A stretch of 64,000 bases of DNA from Nemertoderma westbladi (lineage: Eukaryota > Xenacoelomorpha > Nemertodermatida > Nemertodermatidae), in contig JAUCBJ010006329.1 of assembly GCA_032718475.1 (NCBI GenBank), positions 168,144 through 232,143 of the forward strand. The letters are read 5' to 3'. Position numbers and translations under genes: made by a program. This document shows positions 11,201 through 25,400 of this stretch, one piece after another. The notes beneath the pieces were generated by a model that was given only the letters and a program-made list of their open reading frames with translations, searched no databases and was not told the DNA's origin. Each line of letters starts with the position of its first letter. Position 1 is the stretch's first letter.

Positions 11201-14200
11201 AGCTGAGATATTTGAGGTGAATTATTGCATTACATATTAACTTTGGCTCCAGCCGCTTTGGCAATACGATGAAACTATAATAAAAATTCTAGACACAACA
11301 ATATTAACAGGGAGATAGGCTACTTATCTCTTCACTCTGAGAGCCTCAAAAATGGGGTGTTCCGACGCAATCAAATTTAATACATCTCCAGGGGAAAGAC
11401 GAAGCAAAGAACAGCTGATTACTTCTATAAATGTAAGTGTTACCTGTTCTTTTGACTTTCATTTAAGATTCTTTATCTTGTGGAGTGGGTTAGAAGTCAT
11501 GAATAAGAAAATCGATTTAGTTTTTTGTAAAAAATCTGAGGATATTTTGATAAATTATTGCTGAAAACCCCCAAGGATTTTGACATGGCTTTAATACTCA
11601 TAATATTCATGAAATAGCTGAGAAATTTGAGGTGAATTATTGTATCACATATTAATTTCGGCTCCAGCCGCTTTGGCAATACGATGAAACTATAATAAAT
11701 AATTCTACAACAGAACAATATTAACAGGGAAATAGGCTACTCATCTCTTCACTCTGACAGCCTCAAAAAGGGGGTGTTCCGACGCAATCAAAATTCGGGG
11801 AATGACGAAGCAAAGAACAGCTGATTACTTCTATAAATGTAAGTGTTACCTGTTCTTTTGACTTTCATTTAAGATTCGCTATCTCGTGGAGAGGATTAGA
11901 AGTTATAAATATGAAAATCGATGTGGTTTTTGAAAAAAATAAGAGGATATTTTGATAAATTATTGCTGAAAAACCCCAAGGATTTTGACATGGCTTTAAT
12001 ACTTCATTATATTCATGAAATAGCTGAGATATTTGAGGTGAATCATTGTATCACATATTAACTTCGGCTCCAGGCGCTTTGGCAATACGATGAAACTATA
12101 ATATATATTCTAGAACACAACAATACTAACAGGGAGATAGGCTACTTATCTCTTCACTATGAGAGCCTCAAAAAGGGGTGTTCCGACGCAATCAAAATTC
12201 ATCCATCTCCAGGGGAAAGACGAAGCAAATAATAGCTGATTACTTCTATAAATGTAAGTGTTACATGTTCTTTTGACTTTCATTTAAGATTCTTTACCTT
12301 GTGGAGTGGGTTAGAAGTCATGAATAAGAAAATCGATTTCGTTTTTTGTAAAAAATCTGAGGATATTTTGATAAATAATTGCTGAAAAACCCAAAGGATT
12401 TTGACATGGCTTTAATACTCATTATATTCATGAAATAGCTGAGATATTTGAGGTGAATTATTGCGTTACATATTAACTTTGGCTCCAGCCGCTTTGGCAA
12501 TACGATGAAACTATAATAAAAATTCTAGATCACAACAATATTAACAGGGAGATAGGCTACTTATCTCTTCACTCTGAGAGCCTCAAAAACGGGGTGTTCC
12601 TACGCAATCAAATTTCATCCATCTCCAGGGGAAAGACGAAGCCAATAACAGCTGATTACTTCTATAAATGTAAGTGCTACCTGTTCTTTTGACTTTCATT
12701 TAAGATTCTTTATCTTTTGGAGTGGGTTAGAAGTCATGAATATGAAGAACGATGTCGTTTTTTGTAAAAAATCTGAGGATAATTTGATAAATTATTGCTG
12801 AAAAACCCCAAGGATTTTGACATGGCTTTAATACTTCATTATGTTCATGAAATAGCTGAGAAATTTGAGGTGAGTTTTTGTATTACATATTAACTTCGGC
12901 TCCAGCCGCTTTGGCAATACGATGAAACTATAATAAATATTCTAGAACACAACAATATTAACAGGGAGATAGGCTACTTATCTCTTCACTCTGAGAGCCT
13001 CAAAAACGGGGTGTTCCGACGCAATCAAATTTAATACATCTCCAGGGGAAAGACGAAGCAAAGAACAGCTGATTACTTCTATAAATGTAAGTGTTACCTG
13101 TTCTTTGGACTTTCATTTAAGATTCGCAACCTCATTGAGTGGGTTAGAAGTGATAAATATGAAGATCGATGTGGTTTTTGAAAAAAATCAAAGGATATTT
13201 TGGTAAATTATTGCTGAAAAACCCCAAGGATTTTGACATGGCTTTAATACTCATTATATTCATGAAATAGCTGAGATATTTGAGGTGAATTATTGCATTA
13301 CATATTAACGTTGGCTCCAGCCGCTTTGGCAATACGATGAAACTATAATAAAAATTCTAGACACAACAATATTAACAGGGAGATAGGCTACTTATCTCTT
13401 CATTCTGAGAGCCTCAAAAAGTGGGTGTTCCGACGCAATCAAAATTCATCCATCTCCTGGGGAAAGACGAAGCAAATAACAGCTGATTACTTCTATAAAG
13501 GAAAGTGTTACCTGTTCTTATGACTTTCGTTTAAGATTCTCTATCTCGTGGAGTGGATTAGAAGTGATAAATATGAAAATCGATGTGGTTTTTGAAAAAA
13601 ATCAGAGGATATTTTGATAAATTATTGCTGAAAAACCCCAAGGATTTTGACATGGCTTTAATACTCATTATATTCATGAAATAGCTGAGATATTTGAGGT
13701 GAATTATTGCATTACATATTAACTTTGGCTCCAGCCGCTTTGGCAATACGATGAAACTATAATAAAAATTCTAGACCACAACAATATTAACAGGGAGATA
13801 GGCTACTTATCTCTTCATTCTGAGAGCCTCAAAAAGGGGGTGTTCCGACGCAATCAAAATTCATCCATCTCCTGGGGAAAGACGAAGCAAATAACAGCTG
13901 ATTACTTCTATAAAGGAAAGTGTTACCTGTTCTTATGACTTTCGTTTAAGATTCTCTATCTCGTGGAGTGGATTAGAAGTGATAAATATGAAAATCGATG
14001 TGGTTTTTAAAAAAATCAGAGGATATTTTGACAAATTATTGCTGAAAAACCCCAAGGATTTTGACATGGCTTTAATACTCATTATATTCATGAAATAGCT
14101 GAGATATTTGAGGTGAATTATTGCATTACATATTAACTTTGGCTCCAGCCGCTTTGGCAATACGATGAAACTATAATAAAAATTCTAGACCACAACAATA

Positions 14201-14915
14201 TTAAAAGGGAGATAGGCTACTTATCTCTTCATTCTGAGAGCCTCAAAAAGGGGGTGTTCCGACGCAATCAAAATTCATCCATCTCCTGGGGAAAGACGAA
14301 GCAAATAACAGCTGATTACTTCTATAAAGGAAAGTGTTACCTGTTCTTATGACTTTCGTTTAAGATTCTCTATCTCGTGGAGTGGATTAGAAGTGATAAA
14401 TATGAAAATCGATGTGGTTTTTGAAAAAAATCAGAGGATATTTTGATAAATTATTGCTGAAAAACCCCAAGGATTTTGACATGGCTTTAATACTCATTAT
14501 ATTCATGAAATAGCTGAGATATTTGAGGTGAATTATTGCATTACATATTAACTTTGGCTCCAGCCGCTTTGGCAATACGATGAAACTATAATAAATATTC
14601 TAGAACACAACAATATTAACAGGGAGATAGGCTACTTATCTCTCCACTCTGAGAGCCTCAAAAAGGGGGTGTTCCGACGCAATCAAATTTCATCCATCTC
14701 CAGGGGAAAGACGAAGCAAAGAATAGCTGATTTCTTCTATAAATGAAAGTGTTACCTGCTCTTTTGACTTTCATTTAAGATTCGCTATCTCATGGAGTAG
14801 GTTAGAAGTTATAAATATAAAAATTGATGTGGTTTTTGAAAAAAATCAAAGGATATTTTGATAAATTATTGCTGAAAAACCCCAAGGATTTTGACAGGGC
14901 TTTAATACTTCATTA
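8220..14915 (+). repeat. Higher-order satellite block, copy 1 (about 6.7 kb, 16 monomers)
   Basis: Monomer order and private variants in this block recur 9,330-9,333 bp downstream at about 17550-24248. Diagnostic shared variants include an 11-12-bp internal deletion giving AATTCGGGGAATGACG (11793 and 21123) and TAACGTTGGC (13308 and 22641). The 3-bp change in offset comes from a GAT insertion near 22403 in copy 2. Homology breaks near 8220, where upstream monomers differ, and near 14915. Inside it, neighbouring five-monomer segments also resemble each other with a period near 2.07 kb. Confidence 0.85.
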
Positions 14916-15817
14916 TGTTCATGAAATAGCTGAGATACTTGAGGTGAATTGTTGCATTATATATTAACTTCAGCTCCAGTCTCTTTGGCAATACGATGAA
15001 ACTATAATAAATATTCTAGAACACAACAATATTAACAGGGAGATAGGCTACTTATCTCTTCACTCTGAGAGCCTCAAAGAGGGGGTGTTCCGACGCAATC
15101 AAAATTCATCCATATCCAGGGGAAAGACGAAGCAAATAACAGCTGATTACTTCTATAAATGTAAGTGTTACCAGTTCTTTTGACTTTCATTTAAGATTCT
15201 TTATTTTGTGGAGTGGGTTAGAAGTCATGAATAAGAAAACCGATTTCGTTTTTTGTAACAAATCTGAGGATATTTTGATAAATTATTGCTGAAAAACCCC
15301 AAGGATTTTGACATGGCTTTAATACTTCATTATGTTCATGAAAAAACTGATATATTTGAGGTGAATTAATGCATTACATAATAACTTTAACTCCAGCCAC
15401 TTTAGCAATACGATGAAACTATAATAAATATTCTAGAACACAACAATATTAACATGGAGATAGGCTATTTATCTCTCCACTCAGACAGCCACAGATAGGG
15501 AGGGGTGTTTTGACACAATCAAAATTCAAACATCTCCAGGGGAAGACGAAGCAATTAATAGCTGATAACTTCTATAAATGTAAGTGTTACCTGTTCTTTA
15601 GACTTTCGTTTAAGATTGTCGATCTCTTGGATTGGGTTAGAAGTCATGAATATGATAATCGATGTCGTTTTTAGTAAAAAATCAGAGGAGATTTTAATAA
15701 ATTATTGCTGAAAAACACCAAGGATTTTGACAAGGATTTAATACTCATTATATTCATGAAATAGCAGAGATATTTGAGGTGAATTATTGCATTACATATT
15801 AACTTTGGCTCCAGCCA

Positions 15818-16132
15818 AAATATAATAATAATATAAAGCAGCTTCGGCTCAACCATGTACATAAAGTTTTCAATGATAACTGCCCTAAATACTTAAATCA
15901 AAAATTTACCAAACTGAGTGATACACATTCATACGGCACCAGAGCCAGCACATCAAATTTTTATGTTCCCAATTGTATATCCTTTGAAAGCGAAACATTT
16001 TTCTTTAATGGAATAAAGAATTGGAATTCCTTACCGAATAACATTAAAAATATTAAAAATGAACATGCCTTTAAGTCTGCAGTAAAATCCCATCTCCAAG
16101 ACCAGTGCAAATTCTTATATAGCAGTATTTAG
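15818..16132 (+). pseudogene. C-terminal remnant of a LINE ORF2
   Basis: An open frame of 104 codons ends at TAG 16130-16132 with no start, because the copy is 5'-truncated. Its residues follow the C-terminal tail pattern of ORF2 in several CR1/Jockey/RTE-X-type LINEs: LRLNHVHKVF, PKYL, YGTRAS, FFFNGIKNWNSLP and FKSAVKSHL. No endonuclease or polymerase motif remains, so the fragment cannot mobilise by itself. The frame is unbroken, implying a young insertion. Assignment rests on recalled motif pattern. Confidence 0.75.
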
Positions 16133-16420
16133 TTTAGTTCAATATTAAATAGGTGCATGTGCAATAATTAGTAATAATGTTCAATTTTGTATTTCTTGTA
16201 TCTTATTTAGTTTAAATTATATAATTATTCTATATACAGTAGTTAGTTTAGTTTGTATTGGTAACCAAGTAACTTGAAGGACCCCCTTGGAAATAAGCTG
16301 CAAAGCTTTAGGGGTTATCCTTTATGTTATGTTGGACAATACTTACTATACATTAATAATTTTACTGAGTTAATGTATTGGTTTCTATTGTTTGCATAAT
16401 ATATAAATAAATCTATCTAT
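16133..16420 (+). other. 3' UTR of the truncated LINE
   Basis: An AT-rich stretch between the ORF2-remnant stop and the ATCTATCTAT tail. It contains a short inverted repeat around GGACCCCCTTGG and GGGGTTATCC, of the kind seen in LINE 3' ends recognised by their reverse transcriptase. No coding signal. Confidence 0.5.
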
Positions 16421-19400
16421 AGCCGCTTTGGCAATACGATGAAACTATAATAAATATTCTAGAACACAACAATATTAACAGGGAGATAGGCTACTCATCT
16501 CTTCACTCTGACAGCCTCAAAAAGGGGGTGTTCCGACGCAATCAAAATTAATCCATCTCCAGGGGAAAGACGAAGCAAAGAATAGCTGATTACTTCTATA
16601 AATGTAAGTGTTACCTGTTCTTTAGACTTTCGTTTAAGATTGTCGATCTCTTGGATTGGGTTAGAAGTCATGAATATGATAATCGATGTCGTTTTTAGTA
16701 AAAAATCAGAGGAGATTTTTATAAATTATTGCTGAAAAACACCAAGGATTTTGACAAGGATTTAATACTCATTATATTCATGAAATAGCAGAGATATTTG
16801 AGGTGAATTATTGCATTACATATTAACTTTGGCTCCAGCCGCTTTGGCAATACGATGAAACTATAATAAATATTCTAGAACACAACAATATTAACAGGGA
16901 GATAGGCTACTCATCTCTTCACTCTGACAGCCTCAAAAAGAGGGTGTTCCGACGCAATCAAAATTAATCCATCTCCAGGGGAAAGACGAAGCAAAGAACA
17001 GCTGATTACTTCTATAAATGTAAGTTTTACCTGTTCTTTTGACTTTCATTTAAGATTCGCTATCTCATTGAGTGGGTTAGAAGTTATAAATATAAAAATC
17101 GATGTGGTTTTTGAAAAAAATCGAAGGATATTTTGATTAATTATTGCTGAAAAACACCAAGGATTTTGACATGGCTTTAATACTTCATTATGTTCATGAA
17201 ATAGCTGAGATATTTGAGGTGAATTATTGTATTACATATTAACTTTGGCTCCAGCCGCTTTGGCAATACGATGAAACTATAATAAATATTCTAGAACACA
17301 ACAATATTAACAGGGAGATAGGCTACTTATCTCTTCACTCTGAGAGCCTCAAAGAGGGGGTGTTCCGACGCAATCAAAATTCATCCATATCCAGGGGAAA
17401 GACGAAGCAAATAACAGCTGATTACTTCTATAAATGTAAGTGTTACCAGTTCTTTTGACTTTATTTAAGATTCTTTATTTTGTGGAGTGGGTTAGAAGTC
17501 ATGAATAAGAAAACCGATTTCGTTTTTTGTAAAAAATCTGAGGATATTTTGATAAATTATTGCTGAAAAACCCCAAGGATTTTGACATGGCTTTACTTCA
17601 TTATGTTCATGAAATAGCTGAGATACTTGAGGTGAATTGTTGCATTATATATTAACTTCAGCTCCAGTCTCTTTGGCAATACGATGAAACTATAATAAAT
17701 ATTCTAGAACACAACAATATTAACAGGGAGATAGGATACTTATCTCACCACTCAGACAGCCACAGATAGGGAGGGGTGTTTTGACACAATCAAATTCAAC
17801 CATCTCCAGGGGAAAGACGAAGCAAATAACAGCTGATTACTTCTATAAATGTAAGTGTTACCTGTTTTTTGATTTTCATTTAAGATTCTCTATCTCGTGG
17901 AGTGGGATAGAAGTCATGAATATGAAAATCGATGTCGTTTTTTGTAAAAAATCAGAGGAGATTTTGATAAATTATTGCAGAAAAACACCAAGGATTTTGA
18001 CATGGCTTTAATACTTCATTATGTTCATGAAATAGCTGAGAAATTTGAGGTGAATTATTGCATTATATATTAACTTCAGCTCCAGTCTCTTTGGCAATAC
18101 GATGAAACTATAATAAATATTCTAGAACATAACAATATTAACAGGGAGATAGGCTACTTATCTCTTCACTCTGAGAGCCTCAAAAAGGGGGTGTTCCGAC
18201 GCAATCAAAATTCATCCATCTCCAGGGGAAAGACGAAGCCAATAACAGCTGATTACTTCTATAAATGTAAGTGCTACCTGTTCTTTTGACTTTCATTTAA
18301 GATTCGTTATCTTTTGGAGTGGGTTAGAAGTCATGAATATGAAGAACGATGTCGTTTTTTGTAAAAAATCTGAGGATATTTTGATAAATTATTGCTGAAA
18401 AACCCCAAGGATTTTGACATGGCTTTAATACTTCATTATGTTCATGAAATAGCTGAGAAATTGTTGGTGAGTTTTTGTATTACATATTAACTTCGGCTCC
18501 AGCCGCTTTGGCAATACGATGAAACTATAATAAATATTCTAGAACACAACAATATTAACAGGGATATAGGCTACTTATCTCTTCACTCTGAGAGCCTCAA
18601 AAATGGGGTGTTCCGACGCAATCAAATTTAATACATCTCCAGGGGAAAGACGAAGCAAAGAACAGCTGATTACTTCTATAAATGTAAGTGTTACCTGTTC
18701 TTTTGACTTTCATTTAAGATTCTTTATCTTGTGGAGTGGGTTAGAAGTCATGAATAAGAAAATCGATTTAGTTTTTTGTAAAAAATCTGAGGATATTTTG
18801 ATAAATTATTGCTGAAAACCCCCAAGGATTTTGACATTGCTTTAATACTCATAATATTCATGAAATAGCTGAGAAATTTGAGGTGAATTATTGTATCACA
18901 TATTAATTTCGGCTCCAGCCGCTTTGGCAATACGATGAAACTATAATAAATAATTCTACAACAGAACAATATTAACAGGGAAATAGGCTACTCATCTCTT
19001 CACTCTGACAGCCTCAAAAAGGGGGTGTTCCGACGCAATCAAAATTCATCCATCTCCAGGGGAATGACGAAGCAAAGAACAGCTGATTACTTCTATAAAT
19101 GTAAGTGTTACCTGTTCTTTTGACTTTCATTTAAGATTCGCTATCTCGTGGAGTGGATTAGAAGTTATAAATATGAAAATCGATGTGGTTTTTGAAAAAA
19201 TCAGAGGATATTTTGATAAATTATTGCTGAAAAACCCCAAGGATTTTGACATGGCTTTAATACTTCATTATATTCATGAAATAGCTGAGATATTTGAGGT
19301 GAATTATTGTATCACATATTAACTTCGGCTCCAGGCGCTTTGGCAATACGATGAAACTATAATATATATTCTAGAACACAACAATACTAACAGGGAGATA

Positions 19401-22400
19401 GGCTACTTATCTCTTCACTATGAGAGCCTCAAAAAGGGGTTGTTCCGACGCAATCAAAATTCATCCATCTCCAGGGGAAAGACGAAGCAAATAATAGCTG
19501 ATTACTTCTATAAATGTAAGTGTTACCTGTTCTTTTGACTTTCATTTAAGATTCTTTACCTTGTGGAGTGGGTTAGAAGTCATGAATAAGAAAATCGATT
19601 TCGTTTTTTGTAAAAAATCTGAGGATATTTTGATAAATTATTGCTGAAAAACCCAAAGGATTTTGACATGGCTTTAATACTCATTATATTCATGAAATAG
19701 CTGAGATATTTGAGGTGAATTATTGCGTTACATATTAACTTTGGCTCCAGCCGCTTTGGCAATACGATGAAACTATAATAAAAATTCTAGATCACAACAA
19801 TATTAACAGGGAGATAGGCTACTTATCTCTTCACTCTGAGAGCCTCAAAAACGGGGTGTTCCTACGCAATCAAATTTCATCCATCTCCAGGGGAAAGACG
19901 AAGCCAATAACAGCTGATTACTTCTATAAATGTAAGTGCTACCTGTTCTTTTGACTTTCATTTAAGATTCTTTATCTTTTGGAGTGGGTTAGAAGTCATG
20001 AATATGAAGAACGATGTCGTTTTTTGTAAAAAATCTGAGGATAATTTGATAAATTATTGCTGAAAAACCCCAAGGATTTTGACATGGCTTTAATACTTCA
20101 TTATGTTCATGAAATAGCTGAGAAATTTGAGGTGAGTTTTTGTATTACATATTAACTTCGGCTCCAGCCGCTTTGGCAATACGATGAAACTATAATAAAT
20201 ATTCTAGAACACAACAATATTAACAGGGAGATAGGCTACTTATCTCTTCACTCTGAGAGCCTCAAAAACGGGGTGTTCCGACGCAATCAAATTTAATACA
20301 TCTCCAGGGGAAAGACGAAGCAAAGAACAGCTGATTACTTCTATAAATGTAAGTGTTACCTGTTCTTTTGACTTTCATTTAAGATTCGCAACCTCATTGA
20401 GTGGGTTAGAAGTGATAAATATGAAGATCGATGTGGTTTTTGAAAAAAATCAAAGGATATTTTGGTAAATTATTGCTGAAAAACCCCAAGGATTTTGACA
20501 TGGCTTTAATACTCATTATATTCATGAAATAGCTGAGATATTTGAGGTGAATTATTGCATTACATATTAACTTTGGCTCCAGCCGCTTTGGCAATACGAT
20601 GAAACTATAATAAAAATTCTAGACACAACAATATTAACAGGGAGATAGGCTACTTATCTCTTCACTCTGAGAGCCTCAAAAATGGGGTGTTCCGACGCAA
20701 TCAAATTTAATACATCTCCAGGGGAAAGACGAAGCAAAGAACAGCTGATTACTTCTATAAATGTAAGTGTTACCTGTTCTTTTGACTTTCATTTAAGATT
20801 CTTTATCTTGTGGAGTGGGTTAGAAGTCATGAATAAGAAAATCGATTTAGTTTTTTGTAAAAAATCTGAGGATATTTTGATAAATTATTGCTGAAAACCC
20901 CCAAGGATTTTGACATGGCTTTAATACTCATAATATTCATGAAATAGCTGAGAAATTTGAGGTGAATTATTGTATCACATATTAATTTCGGCTCCAGCCG
21001 CTTTGGCAATACGATGAAACTATAATAAATAATTCTACAACAGAACAATATTAACAGGGAAATAGGCTACTCATCTCTTCACTCTGACAGCCTCAAAAAG
21101 GGGGTGTTCCGACGCAATCAAAATTCGGGGAATGACGAAGCAAAGAACAGCTGATTACTTCTATAAATGTAAGTGTTACCTGTTCTTTTGACTTTCATTT
21201 AAGATTCGCTATCTCGTGGAGAGGATTAGAAGTTATAAATATGAAAATCGATGTGGTTTTTGAAAAAAATCAGAGGATATTTTGATAAATTATTGCTGAA
21301 AAACCCCAAGGATTTTGACATGGCTTTAATACTTCATTATATTCATGAAATAGCTGAGATATTTGAGGTGAATTATTGTATCACATATTAACTTCGGCTC
21401 CAGGCGCTTTGGCAATACGATGAAACTATAATATATATTCTAGAACACAACAATACTAACAGGGAGATAGGCTACTTATCTCTTCACTATGAGAGCCTCA
21501 AAAAGGGGTGTTCCGACGCAATCAAAATTCATCCATCTCCAGGGGAAAGACGAAGCAAATAATAGCTGATTACTTCTATAAATGTAAGTGTTACCTGTTC
21601 TTTTGACTTTCATTTAAGATTCTTTACCTTGTGGAGTGGGTTAGAAGTCATGAATAAGAAAATCGATTTCGTTTTTTGTAAAAAATCTGAGGATATTTTG
21701 ATAAATAATTGCTGAAAAACCCAAAGGATTTTGACATGGCTTTAATACTCATTATATTCATGAAATAGCTGAGATATTTGAGGTGAATTATTGCGTTACA
21801 TATTAACTTTGGCTCCAGCCGCTTTGGCAATACGATGAAACTATAATAAAAATTCTAGATCACAACAATATTAACAGGGAGATAGGCTACTTATCTCTTC
21901 ACTCTGAGAGCCTCAAAAGCGGGGTGTTCCTACGCAATCAAATTTCATCCATCTCCAGGGGAAAGACGAAGCCAATAACAGCTGATTACTTCTATAAATG
22001 TAAGTGCTACCTGTTCTTTTGACTTTCATTTAAGATTCTTTATCTTTTGGAGTGGGTTAGAAGTCATGAATATGAAGAACGATGTCGTTTTTTGTAAAAA
22101 ATCTGAGGATAATTTGATAAATTATTGCTGAAAAACCCCAAGGATTTTGACATGGCTTTAATACTTCATTATGTTCATGAAATAGCTGAGAAATTTGAGG
22201 TGAGTTTTTGTATTACATATTAACTTCGGCTCCAGCCGCTTTGGCAATACGATGAAACTATAATAAATATTCTAGAACACAACAATATTAACAGGGAGAT
22301 AGGCTACTTATCTCTTCACTCTGAGAGCCTCAAAAACGGGGTGTTCCGACGCAATCAAATTTAATACATCTCCAGGGGAAAGACGAAGCAAAGAACAGCT

Positions 22401-25400
22401 GATGATTACTTCTATAAATGTAAGTGTTACCTGTTCTTTGGACTTTCATTTAAGATTCGCAACCTCATTGAGTGGGTTAGAAGTGATAAATATGAAGATC
22501 GATGTGGTTTTTGAAAAAAATCAAAGGATATTTTGGTAAATTATTGCTGAAAAACCCCAAGGATTTTGACATGGCTTTAATACTCATTATATTCATGAAA
22601 TAGCTGAGATATTTGAGGTGAATTATTGCATTACATATTAACGTTGGCTCCAGCCGCTTTGGCAATACGATGAAACTATAATAAAAATTCTAGACACAAC
22701 AATATTAACAGGGAGATAGGCTACTTATCTCTTCATTCTGAGAGCCTCAAAAAGTGGGTGTTCCGACGCAATCCAAATTCATCCATCTCCTGGGGAAAGA
22801 CGAAGCAAATAACAGCTGATTACTTCTATAAAGGAAAGTGTTACCTGTTCTTATGACTTTCGTTTAAGATTCTCTATCTCGTGGAGTGGATTAGAAGTGA
22901 TAAATATGAAAATCGATGTGGTTTTTGAAAAAAATCAGAGGATATTTTGATAAATTATTGCTGAAAAACCCCAAGGATTTTGACATGGCTTTAATACTCA
23001 TTATATTCATGAAATAGCTGAGATATTTGAGGTGAATTATTGCATTACATATTAACTTTGGCTCCAGCCGCTTTGGCAATACGATGAAACTATAATAAAA
23101 ATTCTAGACCACAACAATATTAACAGGGAGATAGGCTACTTATCTCTTCATTCTGAGAGCCTCAAAAAGGGGGTGTTCCGACGCAATCAAAATTCATCCA
23201 TCTCCTGGGGAAAGACGAAGCAAATAACAGCTGATTACTTCTATAAAGGAAAGTGTTACCTGTTCTTATGACTTTCGTTTAAGATTCTCTATCTCGTGGA
23301 GTGGATTAGAAGTGATAAATATGAAAATCGATGTGGTTTTTAAAAAAATCAGAGGATATTTTGACAAATTATTGCTGAAAAACCCCAAGGATTTTGACAT
23401 TACTTTAATACTCATTATATTCATGAAATAGCTGAGATATTTGAGGTGAATTATTGCATTACATATTAACTTTGGCTCCAGCCGCTTTGGCAATACGATG
23501 AAACTATAATAAAAATTCTAGACCACAACAATATTAACAGGGAGATAGGCTACTTATCTCTTCATTCTGAGAGCCTCAAAAAGGGGGTGTTCCGACGCAA
23601 TCAAAATTCATCCATCTCCTGGGGAAAGACGAAGCAAATAACAGCTGATTACTTCTATAAAGGAAAGTGTTACCTGTTCTTATGACTTTCGTTTAAGATT
23701 CTCTATCTCGTGGAGTGGATTAGAAGTGATAAATATGAAAATCGATGTGGTTTTTGAAAAAAATCAGAGGATATTTTGATAAATTATTGCTGAAAAACCC
23801 CAAGGATTTTGACATGGCTTTAATACTCATTATATTCATGAAATAGCTGAGATATTTGAGGAGAATTATTGCATTACATATTAACTTTGGCTCCAGCCGC
23901 TTTGGCAATACGATGAAACTATAATAAATATTCTAGAACACAACAATATTAACAGGGAGATAGGCTACTTATCTCTCCACTCTGAGAGCCTCAAAAAGGG
24001 GGTGTTCCGACGCAATCAAATTTCATCCATCTCCAGGGGAAAGACGAAGCAAAGAATAGCTGATTTCTTCTATAAATGAAAGTGTTACCTGCTCTTTTGA
24101 CTTTCATTTAAGATTCGCTATCTCATGGAGTAGGTTAGAAGTTATAAATATAAAAATTGATGTGGTTTTTGAAAAAAATCAAAGGATATTTTGATAAATT
24201 ATTGCTGAAAAACCCCAAGGATTTTGACAGGGCTTTAATACTTCATTATATTCATGAAATAGCAGAGATATTTGAGGTGAATTATTGCATTACATATTAA
24301 CTTTGGCTCCAGCCGCTTTGGCAATACGATGAAACTATAATAAATATTCTAGAACACAACAATATTAACAGGGAGATAGGCTACTCATCTCTTCACTCTG
24401 ACAGCCTCAAAAAGGGGGTGTTCCGACGCAATCAAAATTCATCCATATCCAGGGGAAAGACGAAGCAAAGAATAGCTGATTACTTCTATAAATGTAAGTG
24501 TTACCTGTTCTTTAGACTTTCGTTTAAGATTGTCGATCTCTTGGATTGGGTTAGAAGTCATGAATATGATAATCGATGTCGTTTTTAGTAAAAAATCAGA
24601 GGAGATTTTTATAAATTATTGCTGAAAAACACCAAGGATTTTGACAAGGATTTAATACTCATTATATTCATGAAATAGCAGAGATATTTGAGGTGAATTA
24701 TTGCATTACATATTAACTTTGGCTCCAGCCGCTTTGGCAAAACGATGAAACTATAATAAATATTCTAGAACACAACAATATTAACAGGGAGATAGGCTAC
24801 TCATCTCTTCACTCTGACAGCCTCAAAAAGAGGGTGTTCCGACGCAATCAAAATTAATCCATCTCCAGGGGAGAGACGAAGCAAAGAACAGCTGATTACT
24901 TCTATAAATGTAAGTGTTACCTGTTCTTTTGACTTTCATTTAAGATTCGCTATCTCATTGAGTGGGTTAGAAGTTATAAATATAAAAATCGATGTGGTTT
25001 TTGAAAAAAATCAAAGGATATTTTGATTAATTATTGCTGAAAAACACCAAGGATTTTGACATGGCTTTAATACTTCATTATGTTCATGAAATAGCTGAGA
25101 TATTTGAGGTGAATTATTGTATTACATGTTAACTTTGGCTCCAGCCGCTTTGGCAATACGATGAAACTTTAATAATATTCTAAAACACAACAATATTAAC
25201 ATGGAGATAGGCTATTTATCTCTCCACTCAGACAGCCACAGATAGGGAGGGGTGTTTTGACACAATCAAAATTCAACCATCTCCAGGGGAAAGATGAAGC
25301 AAATAACAGCTGATTACTTCTATAAAGGAAAGTGTTACCTGTTCTTATGACTTTCGTTTAAGATTCTCTATCTCATGGAGTGGATTAGAAGTGATAAATA

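Larger units (their letters stand above)
4165..15816 (+). repeat. Satellite array, segment 1 (about 28 monomers of 414-415 bp)
   Basis: Head-to-tail AT-rich monomers, all in one orientation. A representative unit is 5421-5834 (414 bp), and spacing of recurring landmarks is 414 or 415 bp. Conserved landmarks in order: CTCCAGCCGCTTTGGCAATACG, a TTCTAGAA palindrome or variant, AACAATATTAACAGGGAG, GATAGGCTACTTATCTC, GGTGTTCCGACGCAATC, CAGCTGATTACTTCTATAA, CTGAAAAACCCCAAGG and TTTTGACATGGC. Monomer subtypes differ in the CTCCAGCC junction (GCCGCTTTGG, GTCTCTTTGG or GCCACTTTAG) and in the central block (CTCAAAAAGGGGGTGTTCC or CACAGATAGGGAGGGGTGT). No gene is seen; the frames of 60-76 codons on both strands are by-products of the repeat. 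Confidence 0.97.
15817..16420 (+). mobile_element. 5'-truncated LINE insertion in a satellite monomer
   Basis: A 604-bp non-satellite segment interrupts a monomer inside CTCCAGCC|GCTTTGG. AGCC occurs on both sides (15813-15816 and 16421-16424), consistent with a short target-site duplication. The segment ends in AATAAATCTATCTAT, a microsatellite-like LINE tail. An uninterrupted paralogous monomer lies at about 45121-45170 with matching flanks, including the following CTACTCATCTC and AATTAATCC variants, and serves as the empty site. The element is a different family from the LINE at the left edge. Confidence 0.85.
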
